From NCBI RefSeq assembly GCF_018402175.1, contig NZ_JAGYJK010000002.1, forward strand, positions 1-64,000: a stretch of 64,000 nucleotides of DNA. Reading direction: 5' to 3'. The stretch comes from Yoonia sp. GTDB taxonomy: Bacteria > Pseudomonadota > Alphaproteobacteria > Rhodobacterales > Rhodobacteraceae. A program made the translations under genes and the position numbers. Position 1 is the first letter of the stretch, and the number at the start of each line of letters is the position of its first letter. Positions 11,919 to 19,586 of this stretch are shown here, one piece after another. The notes beneath the pieces were generated by a model, which did no database searches, was not told where the DNA came from, and saw only the letters and a list, made by a program, of their open reading frames with translations.

Positions 11919-13088
11919 ATGCGCCTTGCCCTTGCCGCCGCCCTGACTTTGCTGACGGGTGCCGCGACAGCCCAGACCTGCGGCGGCGATGTCGGCAGCT
12001 TCATCGCAGGCGTCAAGGCAGAGGCTGTGGCCACCGGCATCCCCGCCGCCACCGCGGATGCGTTTTTCGCAGGGGCGCAGATCGACCAATCCGTGCTGAA
12101 CGCTGACCGGTCCCAAGGCGTCTTCCAGCAGGATTTCATCCAGTTTTCACGCAACCTGATCAGCCAGAACCGGGTCGATAACGGCGCGCGCAACAGCCAA
12201 AGATTTGACAGCACGTTCCGCGCAATCGAAACCCGCTTTGGTATCCCGCGCGGTGTGCTGCTGGCCTTCTGGGCGTTTGAGACCGATTACGGCGCGGTGC
12301 AGGGCAATTTCAACACCCGTAACGCCCTGCTGACGCTGGCGCATGATTGCCGCAGGCCCGATCTCTTTCGTCCCCAATTGATCGCCGCGATCGAGCTTTA
12401 CCGGCGCGGCGGCATGGACCCTGCAACAACTTTGGGCGCTTGGGCCGGTGAAATCGGGCAGTTGCAAAAGCTCCCGCGCGAGATCGTCGAAAAAGGCATG
12501 GATGGCGACGGGGACGGCGTTGTCGACCTGAAAAACTCTACCCCAGACGCGCTGATGACGGGCGCAAACGTGCTGTCCTCGCTCGGCTGGCGGCCGGATG
12601 AACCGTGGATGCATGAAATCACCGTGCCCGCCAACCTCGACTGGGCGCAGACCGGCCTGACCCAAAAACGGCCCGTCAGCGACTGGGCCGCCATGGGCGT
12701 GACCGCACGCGAGGGCAGCCTTGGCCCGTCCAACCTGCCCGCAGCAATCCTGCTGCCGATGGGGCGCAACGGGCCAGCCTTTATGACCTACCCCAATTTC
12801 GACGTCTATTTCGAATGGAATCGCAGCTTTGTCTATGTGACGACCGCCGCCTATTTCGCAACCCGCCTCAGCGGCGCGCCGGTCTATAACGCGGGCAATC
12901 CGTCCCCTGCACTGACAGGCGACCAGATGCGCCTGTTGCAGGAACGACTGACCGCGCAGGGCCATGACGTGGGCGGCATCGACGGGATCCTCGGTGCAAT
13001 GACCCGCAACGCTGTGCAGGCCGAACAGGCCCGCCGTGGCCTTCCGGCCGATGCCTGGCCGACGCTCGACTTGCTCAATCAACTCTAA
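11919..13088 (+). CDS. lytic murein transglycosylase (MltB-like) with peptidoglycan-binding domain
   Basis: The 389-residue precursor begins with a Sec signal (MRLALAAALTLLTGAATAQT). The SLT/MltB catalytic domain includes RFGIPRGVLLAFWAFETDYG, where the Glu in FWAFE is the expected catalytic acid, then NTRNALLTLAHDCRRPDLF and WAGEIGQLQKLP. The C-terminal ~60 residues (LTGDQMRLLQERLTAQGHDV then GGIDGILGAMTRNAV) form a PG_binding_1 domain. It cleaves glycan strands in the periplasm with anhydro-muropeptide formation. It converges on smc, with a palindromic repeat filling the 44-base gap. The start was set at the signal peptide, not the longer frame from 11862. Confidence 0.9.
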   Translation: MRLALAAALTLLTGAATAQTCGGDVGSFIAGVKAEAVATGIPAATADAFFAGAQIDQSVLNADRSQGVFQQDFIQFSRNLISQNRVDNGARNSQRFDSTFRAIETRFGIPRGVLLAFWAFETDYGAVQGNFNTRNALLTLAHDCRRPDLFRPQLIAAIELYRRGGMDPATTLGAWAGEIGQLQKLPREIVEKGMDGDGDGVVDLKNSTPDALMTGANVLSSLGWRPDEPWMHEITVPANLDWAQTGLTQKRPVSDWAAMGVTAREGSLGPSNLPAAILLPMGRNGPAFMTYPNFDVYFEWNRSFVYVTTAAYFATRLSGAPVYNAGNPSPALTGDQMRLLQERLTAQGHDVGGIDGILGAMTRNAVQAEQARRGLPADAWPTLDLLNQL

Positions 13089-13090
13089 TC

Positions 13091-13122
13091 ATCTTCCGAG
13101 CCTAAATATCCCCGCCGGAGGC
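13091..13122 (+). repeat. dispersed repeat family A, copy 1 (between transglycosylase and smc)
   Basis: The copy reads ATCTTCCGAGCC, then TAAATATCCCC, then GCCGGAGGC. It occupies nearly all of the 44-base gap between two convergent genes, where a bidirectional terminator would be expected. Related copies lie at 16713, 21044 (inside cobN), 42650, 43206 and 56973. Confidence 0.85.
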
Positions 13123-13132
13123 CCAAAAGTTC

Positions 13133-16100
13133 TTAAGCCACCATCGCCGCCGCCCGCTTGAGATCGACCGACACCAGCTGCGACACGCCCTGTTCGCCCA
13201 TCGTCACACCGAACAGCCGGTCCATCCGGCTCATCGTGACCGCATGGTGAGTGATAATCAGGAACCGCGTGTCGGTGCGGCGGCACATCTCGTCCAGCAG
13301 GTCGCAAAACCGCGTGACGTTGGCATCGTCCAGCGGCGCATCCACCTCGTCGAGCACACAGATCGGCGCGGGGTTGGCAAGGAACACCGCAAAGATCAGC
13401 GCCAGCGCCGTCAGCGTCTGTTCGCCCCCGACAGCAGCGATAGCGTGCTCAGCTTCTTGCCGGGCGGCTGGCACATAATCTCCAGCCCCGCCTCCAGCGG
13501 GTCATCGGATTCGACCAAGACCAGCTTGGCCTCGCCGCCGCCGAACAGATGCGTGAACAGCAGCCCGAAACTGTCGTTGACCTGCTCGAAGGCGGTCAAC
13601 AGGCGTTCGCGGCCTTCCTTGTTCAGGCTGGCGATACCCGTACGCAGCGCGGCGATAGCGGCAAGCAAATCGGCCTTTTCGCTCACCAGCGCATCATGTT
13701 CGACCTGCACCCCCTTGGCGTCTTCTTCCGCGCGCAGGTTAACCGCCCCCAGCGCGTCGCGCTGCCGCTTGAGCGCATTGACCTCGGCCTCGACGGTGGC
13801 AACCGGCGGCATGTCGGCAACCGGCACGCCCAAGGCATCCAGCAGCTGCGCGGGTGTGACCTCTTGCGCTTCCATGATCCGCTCTGCGGCATAGGCGATG
13901 GTTTCGCGCGCGGCATCAGCGCGGGCCTCGGCGCGCGCCCGCGCCTCGCGCGCCTCTGACGCCAGCCGTTCGGCTTCACGCTCGGCATGGCCTGCGTCGC
14001 GCAACACGGTCTCGGCCCCGGCCAGCCTGTCGGCTGCGGCACGGCGGCGGGTTTCCGCGGTGGCAATCGCATCGGCCAGTTCCGCGCGCTTGGCTGCAAT
14101 CTCCTCTGGCGCGGCAGAGGCTTCGGCCAGTTCTGCCTCGGACGCGGCCTTGCGGTCTGCCAGTTCCGCGCTGCGCTTGGTCGCGGTTTCCAGCCGGTGT
14201 TTCCAGCCACTGATTTCCTTGGTGATCTCTTGCGCGCGGCGCAGGCGGGCGTCGCCTTCGCGGCGCAATTCCTCGGACTGCGGACCGGCGCGACATCATC
14301 GTGATGCGCGCGGCCTCGACCGTCATCTTGACATCCTCGACCGACGCCCGCGCCGCAGCCAGATCGCCCAGCGTCAGTGCGGCCTGTTCCGCCTCGGCCA
14401 GCGCCTTGCGCGCGCCCATCGCTTCTTCCTCGATACGGCGCAGGGCAAGGCCAAGGCTTTCCAGCCGCCCCTGCGACAGGTTCCGGTCCGCCTCGGCACG
14501 GCTGGCGGCGCGGTTGGCATCGGCCACGGCGCGGTCGGCATCACGGCGGGCGGCGCGGGCCGCCTGATCGACGGCGGTGCAATCTTGCAAGGCGCGGGTC
14601 AGCGCGTCATGTGCCGCCGCCGCCTGCTGTGCCTTGGCCGCAGCCGCATCCAGATCGCGCTGCAATTCCACCAGCCGGTTGAGCTGCTGCAACCGCAGCG
14701 CCGCCGCCGATGGGGCATCCTCGGCCCCTGACCGGAACCCGTCCCAGCGCCACAGATCACCGGCCAACGACACAAGCCGCTGCCCCGGCTGCAACGCGGC
14801 CTGCAAACGCGCACCATCAGCGGCACCGACCAGACCGATCTGCGCGATCCGGCGGGCCAGCACCGCAGGCACAGTCACAACATCCGCCAAAGGCGCCACA
14901 CCGGCAGGCAAGGCCTGCGCCTGCAAATAATCGGGCAGGCTGGCCCAGCCTGTCGGCGCATCCGCCCCCACCGCAGGCGCGCGCAGATCATCGGCAAGCG
15001 CCGCGCCCAGCGCCTTTTCATAGCCTTTTTGCACAGACAACAGGTCCAAAACCTGCCCGCCTTCGGCACGGTCGCGGTCCACCAGACGCGACAACGCCGT
15101 CACCTCGGCACGCAGCGCATTGGCACCGCCTTCAGCCTCGGAGCGCAGCGCGCGTGCCTCGCTTTCCTGCGTCTGGGTTGCGGCACGGGCGGCTTCGGCG
15201 GCGGCCAGCGCCTGTTCGGCGGCATCAGCGGATGCAAGCGCCGCAGACTCTGCCAGACCGGCGGCAGTGAAATCGGCCTCGGCCTTGGCCAAGGCGGTCG
15301 CCGCTTCCTGCGAGGCCGCCTTGGATTTGACAGCCTCGGCCTCGTTCTTGGCCAGGGTCGCGCGGTGATCGTCGATCAGGCGCTGCGCCGACTGGTGGCG
15401 CGCGGCCAAACGGGCCACATCCTCGGTCAGCTGCGCCGATGCGGCCTCGGCCTCTTGCAAGACGCCTGCCGCCTCGCGCGCGGCCCCTTGTGCGGCCTCC
15501 AGCCGCGCCTCGTGGCCTTCGCCGGCCTTGGCAATCTCGCGCGCTTCCCATTCCAGCCGGGCGATGGTTTCGCCGGCATCCTTGTTCAGCCCCGCCTCGC
15601 GGTCGATGTCGCGGGTCAGCTGGTCGATGCGGGCACGCAGCGTCGCGATCATGTCGCGCGCGCGGGCTTCCTGATCCTGCAAAGCGTCACGCTGGACCTG
15701 CAGGCGTTGCAGGACGGCGGCGGCAATCGCCTCTTCCTCGCGCAAGGTGGGCAAGGCATCCTCGGCCCCCTGCCGCGCCTTGGTGGCATCGCGCGCGGCA
15801 CGTTCGGCTTGCGCCGCAGCGGTGGTGCGATCACGCAGCAGGTTGGTGGCCTCCAGCAAGGCCTCATCTGCCTCTTGCCAGCGGCGGAACAGCAACATGC
15901 CCTCGGCGCGGCGCAAACTCTCGCCGATCTCGCGATACCGCGCCGCCTGCCGTGCCTGCCGCGCCAATTGCGCCAGTTGCGCGGCCAGCTGGTCGATGAC
16001 GTCATCAACACGGGTCAGGTTGGTTTCCGCACCTTTCAGCTTCAACTCGGCCTCGTGCCGGCGCTGGTACAGCCCGGAAATGCCTGCCGCTTCCTCCAGA

Positions 16101-16588
16101 ATACGGCGGCGCGACTTGGGCTTGGCATTGATCAGTTCCGCGATCATCCCCTGCCGCACAAGGGCGGGCGAATGCGCGCCTGTGGACGCATCCGCAAACA
16201 GCATCTGCACGTCGCGCGCGCGCACGTCCTTGGTGCCGACCTTATAGGCAGACCCTGCATCACGGGTGATCCGGCGCACGATCTCCAACTGGTCGGCATC
16301 GTTGAATGCGGCAGGCGCCAACCGTTCCGCATTGTCGATGATCAGCGACACTTCGGCAAAATTGCGCGCGGGCCGCGTGGCGGCACCGGCAAAGATCACA
16401 TCCTCCATCCCGCCGCCGCGCATCGCCGAAGCGCGATGTTCCCCCATCACCCAGCGCAGGGCTTCCAGCAGATTGGACTTGCCACAGCCATTCGGCCCGA
16501 CCACGCCGGTCAGACCATCCGCGATGATCAGATCGGTCGGATCGACGAAGCTTTTAAAGCCATTCAATCGCAGTTTGCTGAAACGCAC
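13133..16588 (-). CDS. smc: chromosome segregation protein SMC (two frameshifts in this sequence)
   Basis: The restored protein is about 1,151 residues, the usual SMC length. The N-terminal ATPase head carries Walker [13 protein letters not shown] (start codon GTG at 16588). Long Ala/Glu/Arg-rich coiled coils flank a hinge around 14,700-15,100. The C-terminal head has [20 protein letters not shown] and Walker [15 protein letters not shown]. The frame breaks near 14,280 (after ARITMMSR) and again at 13,425-13,429, where CLSG signature coding shows five G where six restore SGGEQT. The two shifts cancel overall. SMC condenses and segregates the chromosome with ScpA/B and is normally essential or nearly so, so sequencing error is the likelier cause. 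Confidence 0.9.
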
Positions 16589-16712
16589 CGGTTCGCTGCC
16601 CTTGATTCTTTGCCTGACAGCAAGCCTGACGCCTGTGGCGGGTCCGAGTCAACGAAACCGGACTAGATGGGGCGATTTTCTGCCGCTTATCCACAAGATA
16701 TTGCGAAACCCC

Positions 16713-16760
16713 CATCTTCCGAGCCCAAATATCCCCGCCGGAGGCAGCGCCGAAGGCGCT
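16713..16760 (-). repeat. dispersed repeat family A, copy 2, with hairpin
   Basis: The core (CATCTTCCGAGCC, CAAATATCCCC, GCCGGAGGC) at 16713-16745 is followed by the perfect hairpin AGCGCC-GAA-GGCGCT at 16746-16760. Read on the minus strand this is hairpin first, then GGGGATATTT, a terminator-like layout. It stands between smc and the cobalamin riboswitch. Confidence 0.85.
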
Positions 16761-16824
16761 TCTGACACGGCCAAGGTCGGTTACGGGCTTGACCGCCTGC
16801 TACCAATGTAGGCACAAAGGTATG

Positions 16825-17017
16825 GCATGGTTCCCCGTACGGCGCGCAGCGTCAGGGGATCAAATGGGAATGTGGACGCACCGATCCTGTCAGGGAGGCG
16901 CCAAGCCACAGCCGCCCCCGCGACTGTATGCGGAGAGTGCCTTGTTAATACGCCACTGGGGTTCGCCCGGGAAGGCAACAAGGTGCATCGACCCGCAAGC
17001 CAGGAGACCAGCCATGC
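16825..17017 (+). promoter_or_regulatory. cobalamin (adenosylcobalamin-type) riboswitch upstream of hupE
   Basis: The conserved blocks of the Cobalamin riboswitch occur in order. The P1 arm GGCATGG is at 16824-16830, pairing with CCATGC at 17012-17017. A GGTTCCCC / GGGGATCAAATGGGAAT segment follows it. The CCCCCGCGACTGTATGCGG core lies around 16915-16932, GCCACTG at 16952-16958, GGAAGGC at 16970-16976, and the B12 box AGCCAGGAGACCAGCC at 16998-17013. Binding of coenzyme B12 should shut off the genes that follow (hupE, probably cobW onward). Rhodobacteraceae often carry such switches before hupE-type cobalt transporters. Confidence 0.96.
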
Positions 17018-17104
17018 ACCGGGGATCAACCCCGGCCAACAACAACGGACGGGGTGTTCCGTGGGGGTTCTGCATTGGTCGTATGGCCCGTGCTTCCCAT
17101 GAAA

Positions 17105-17130
17105 TCCCCCTTTAGTCGATCCAAAGGGGA
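17105..17130 (+). promoter_or_regulatory. ribosome-binding-site hairpin, likely riboswitch expression platform
   Basis: TCCCCCTTT (17105-17113) can pair with AAAGGGGA (17123-17130) around the loop AGTCGATCC. The 3' arm contains the Shine-Dalgarno AGGGG six bases before the hupE ATG at 17136. Folding would hide the start site, so control by translation is suggested. The preceding stretch 17018-17100 also has hairpin potential (CCGGGGATCAACCCCGG at 17019-17036). Confidence 0.6.
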
Positions 17131-17135
17131 CGAAA

Positions 17136-17777
17136 ATGAAAAGACTTCTGACCATCGCGGGGCTGAGCCTTGCCGCATCGCCTGCCCTTGCGCATCACCC
17201 GCTGGGCGGGTTGCCGATGGAAACCTTCACCCATGGCCTGTTATCGGGTGTCGGCCATCCGGTGCTGGGTTTTGACCATCTGTTCTTTGTCGCGGCCATG
17301 GGCATCGCCGCAACCTTCACCGCCAACCGTCTGGCCACACCCGCTGCCTATATCGGTGCGATGCTGGCCGGCTGCGCGCTGATGTATGCGGGCATCGCGA
17401 TGCCACTTGCTGAAACCGCAATCGTGCTGTCGCTGCTGGTCATCGGCGGAATCGTTCTGTCGGGCAAGGCGCTGTCGACCACCACTGCGCTACTGGTCTT
17501 TGCGACATTCGGCCTGTTCCACGGATCAGCCTTTGGCGGGTCAATCGCAGGCCAAGAAGGTGGTATCGGCGGCGGCGTGCTGGTTGGCTACCTGATCGGT
17601 CTGGGCGCGATCCAGTACCTGATCGCCATCGCTGCAGGCTGGGCCACACGCAAGCTGGGTGCCACAGACGCCAGCGCCATCACCGCCCGTCTGGGTGGCG
17701 CGATGGTCGCCGGTGTGGGCGTGTTCCTTGCGCTGGAAATCATCGAAGGCCCGATTGTCGCCGCCCTCGTCGGCTAA
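17136..17777 (+). CDS. hupE: HupE/UreJ-family cobalt (nickel) permease
   Basis: This 213-residue inner-membrane protein starts with a signal-like segment ending in PALAHHPLGG, leaving an N-terminal HH that could bind metal. Further metal-site motifs are GVGHPVLGFDHLFFVAAMGI and FGLFHGSAFGG. About six transmembrane helices can be drawn. HupE/UreJ proteins carry Ni or Co; placement directly behind a B12 riboswitch and before cobW and cobN points to cobalt uptake for cobalamin synthesis. The SD is AGGGG, inside a possible hairpin. A second, broken HupE relative sits at 2955-3649 in the left segment and belongs to a different subgroup. Confidence 0.92.
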   Translation: MKRLLTIAGLSLAASPALAHHPLGGLPMETFTHGLLSGVGHPVLGFDHLFFVAAMGIAATFTANRLATPAAYIGAMLAGCALMYAGIAMPLAETAIVLSLLVIGGIVLSGKALSTTTALLVFATFGLFHGSAFGGSIAGQEGGIGGGVLVGYLIGLGAIQYLIAIAAGWATRKLGATDASAITARLGGAMVAGVGVFLALEIIEGPIVAALVG

Positions 17778-17798
17778 ACCCGCAGCCTGCATCCCTGA

Positions 17799-17825
17799 GG
17801 GCGGCCCACCGCGGCCGCCCCTTTT
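17799..17825 (+). terminator. intrinsic terminator or attenuator between hupE and cobW
   Basis: Perfect stem GGGCGGCC (17799-17806) / GGCCGCCC (17813-17820) with loop CACCGC, followed by CTTTTC. The short T run makes partial termination likely, so cobW may be expressed at a lower level from the same transcript. Confidence 0.6.
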
Positions 17826-17852
17826 CACGTTTTCCGCCATCAAGGACATCCC

Positions 17853-18929
17853 ATGCCCGCCAAAATCCCCGCCACCATCGTCACAGGTTTCCTTGGCTCT
17901 GGCAAAACCACGCTGATCCGGCACATGCTGCAAAACGCGAACGGCAAACGGATCGCGCTGATCATCAACGAATTCGGTGATCTGGGCGTGGATGGCGACA
18001 TCCTCAAAGGCTGCGGCGAAGAGGTCTGTTCCAAGGACGATATCGTCGAATTGTCGAATGGCTGCATCTGCTGCACCGTGGCCGATGATTTCATCCCCAC
18101 GATGGAGGCGCTTTTGGCGCGCACTCCCGCCCCCGACCATATCGTGATCGAAACATCCGGCCTTGCGCTGCCGCAACCCTTGGTGCGCGCGTTCAACTGG
18201 CCGGGCATTTCGACCCGCGTGACTGTGGACAGCGTCGTCACGGTCGTCGATGGCCGTGCCGTGCAGGACGGCCAGTTCGCCCATAACATCGCCGCCGTCG
18301 ATGCCCAGCGCGCCGCCGACGATAACCTTGACCACGAAACTCCGCTGTCGGAATTGTTCGAAGACCAGATCGCCTGCGCCGATATGATCGTGGTGAACAA
18401 AACCGACCTGCTGACGGCAGAGGAGGCTGAAAACCTTGCAACCCGTCTGCGTGCTGACAGCCGCGACGGCGTGCAAGTCGTCAAAACCAGCATGGGCGCA
18501 TTGCCCGTGGACGTGCTGCTGGGTCAGGGGATCGGGGCCGAGGGTGATCTGGAATCGCGCCACGAAATCCATCACCATCATCACCATGATGATGACGAGG
18601 ATGATCACGATGACGACGACGATCATCATCATCACGACCACGGCCATGACGAGTTTGAGTCATTCATCGTCACCCGTGACGAGGTGAGCGATGCCGGAGC
18701 CTTCGCCGCCCAAGTCAGTGCTGTGATCAAGTCCAACAACATCCTGCGCCTGAAAGGCTTTGTCGCGGTCGCTGGCAAACCGATGCGGATGACCTTGCAG
18801 GCGGTCGGCCCGCGCGTTGACACCTATTTCGACCAGCCCTTTGGCGATACCCCCCGCCAGACTCGGCTTGTTGTGATCGGCGAGGCTGGTTTGAACCAAT
18901 CAGCAATCACCGCCGCCCTGCAAGCATGA
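17853..18929 (+). CDS. cobW: CobW metal-binding GTPase of cobalamin synthesis
   Basis: This 358-residue G3E GTPase has Walker A TGFLGSGKTTLI (11-22), the metal-binding CxCC motif GCICC at 70-74, the NKTD base motif (VVNKTDLL), and a striking His/Asp tract around residues 241-268 (runs of six and four histidines among aspartates). The C-terminal CobW_C domain follows. CobW is thought to deliver Co(II) to the CobNST chelatase. It stands 75 bases after hupE and overlaps the next gene by ATGA. Cytoplasmic. The His tract would give unusually high metal capacity. Confidence 0.95.
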   Translation: MPAKIPATIVTGFLGSGKTTLIRHMLQNANGKRIALIINEFGDLGVDGDILKGCGEEVCSKDDIVELSNGCICCTVADDFIPTMEALLARTPAPDHIVIETSGLALPQPLVRAFNWPGISTRVTVDSVVTVVDGRAVQDGQFAHNIAAVDAQRAADDNLDHETPLSELFEDQIACADMIVVNKTDLLTAEEAENLATRLRADSRDGVQVVKTSMGALPVDVLLGQGIGAEGDLESRHEIHHHHHHDDDEDDHDDDDDHHHHDHGHDEFESFIVTRDEVSDAGAFAAQVSAVIKSNNILRLKGFVAVAGKPMRMTLQAVGPRVDTYFDQPFGDTPRQTRLVVIGEAGLNQSAITAALQA

Positions 18930-19375
18930 TCATCGTCAGCATCACAGATCCGCATGATGCGCAGGCCACAGCCCTGCTACAGCAAAGCCATGCGCTGATG
19001 CAGGCGCTGTTCCCGCCAGAGGATAATTTCTACCTGTCCATCGACGATCTGGTGGCCAGCGACATCCATTTCTACACCGGCCGTATTGGTGACACGATTC
19101 TGGGCACCGGCGCGCTGCGGGTCTGCGACGGCTATGGCGAGATCAAGTCGATGTTCGTGGATGAGACTGCGCGCGGCAAAGGTATCGCTGATGCAATCCT
19201 GCGCCAGATCGAGGATCAGGCGCGCAGCCTATCATTGCCGCTACTGAAACTGGAAACCGGCAACATCCTGCATGCAGCACACAGGCTTTACGCAAGGCAT
19301 GGGTTCACGCCTTGCGGACCGTTCGGCGACTATCCAGAGATCGCCAGTTCGGTTTTCATGGAAAAGCGGCTGTGA
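18926..19375 (+). CDS. GNAT-family N-acetyltransferase
   Basis: This 149-residue protein is a single GNAT domain. GALRVCDGYGEIKSMFVDET and the acetyl-CoA loop ARGKGIADAILRQIEDQARS, then LPLLKLETG and AAHRLYARHGFTPCGPFGDY, match motifs of the PaiA/ElaA-like group. Its start codon overlaps the cobW stop (ATGA), so it is translated with the cobalt genes. The substrate is unknown. Its place in the operon suggests a link to cobalamin or its precursors, but GNAT genes often sit in unrelated operons. Confidence 0.85.
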   Translation: MIIVSITDPHDAQATALLQQSHALMQALFPPEDNFYLSIDDLVASDIHFYTGRIGDTILGTGALRVCDGYGEIKSMFVDETARGKGIADAILRQIEDQARSLSLPLLKLETGNILHAAHRLYARHGFTPCGPFGDYPEIASSVFMEKRL

Positions 19376-19377
19376 TC

Positions 19378-19539
19378 TCAGCCCTTCTTTTCCTCGGCGG
19401 CCTTTTTCATCCGCGCCAGCAATTCGGCCTTGTCGGGACGCGCGCCAAAGGGCTTTTTCTTCGATCCCGGCGCATTGTGTTCTTCGTGCTTGGGGCCTTT
19501 TTTAGCCATTTTCGGTGCTCCTGCAGCGTTGTAATCCAT
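19378..19539 (-). CDS. small basic conserved-looking protein of unknown function
   Basis: This 53-residue frame lies opposite to the cob genes: MDYNAAGAPKMAKKGPKHEE, then HNAPGSKKKPFGARPDKAEL, ending LLARMKKAAEEKKG. It is Lys-rich, cytoplasmic and without transmembrane or Cys residues. A GAGGA ribosome-binding site lies eight bases before the ATG at 19539, which favours this start over the internal ATG at 19509. It fills the GNAT-cobN gap completely, ending three bases past the GNAT stop, and its start lies 47 bases from cobN. I recall similar short proteins in Roseobacter genomes but no function. Confidence 0.6.
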   Translation of the reverse strand: MDYNAAGAPKMAKKGPKHEEHNAPGSKKKPFGARPDKAELLARMKKAAEEKKG

Positions 19540-19586
19540 GGGTCTATCCTCGTGTTTGGTCGCCTCTTAGCACAAGGCAAAAGCTG

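Noticed and set aside
11719-17780. Phage or integrative-element attachment site around the smc-riboswitch region
   Set aside because: No integrase, no tRNA and no direct repeat flanking a block were found; the palindromes there belong to the dispersed family.
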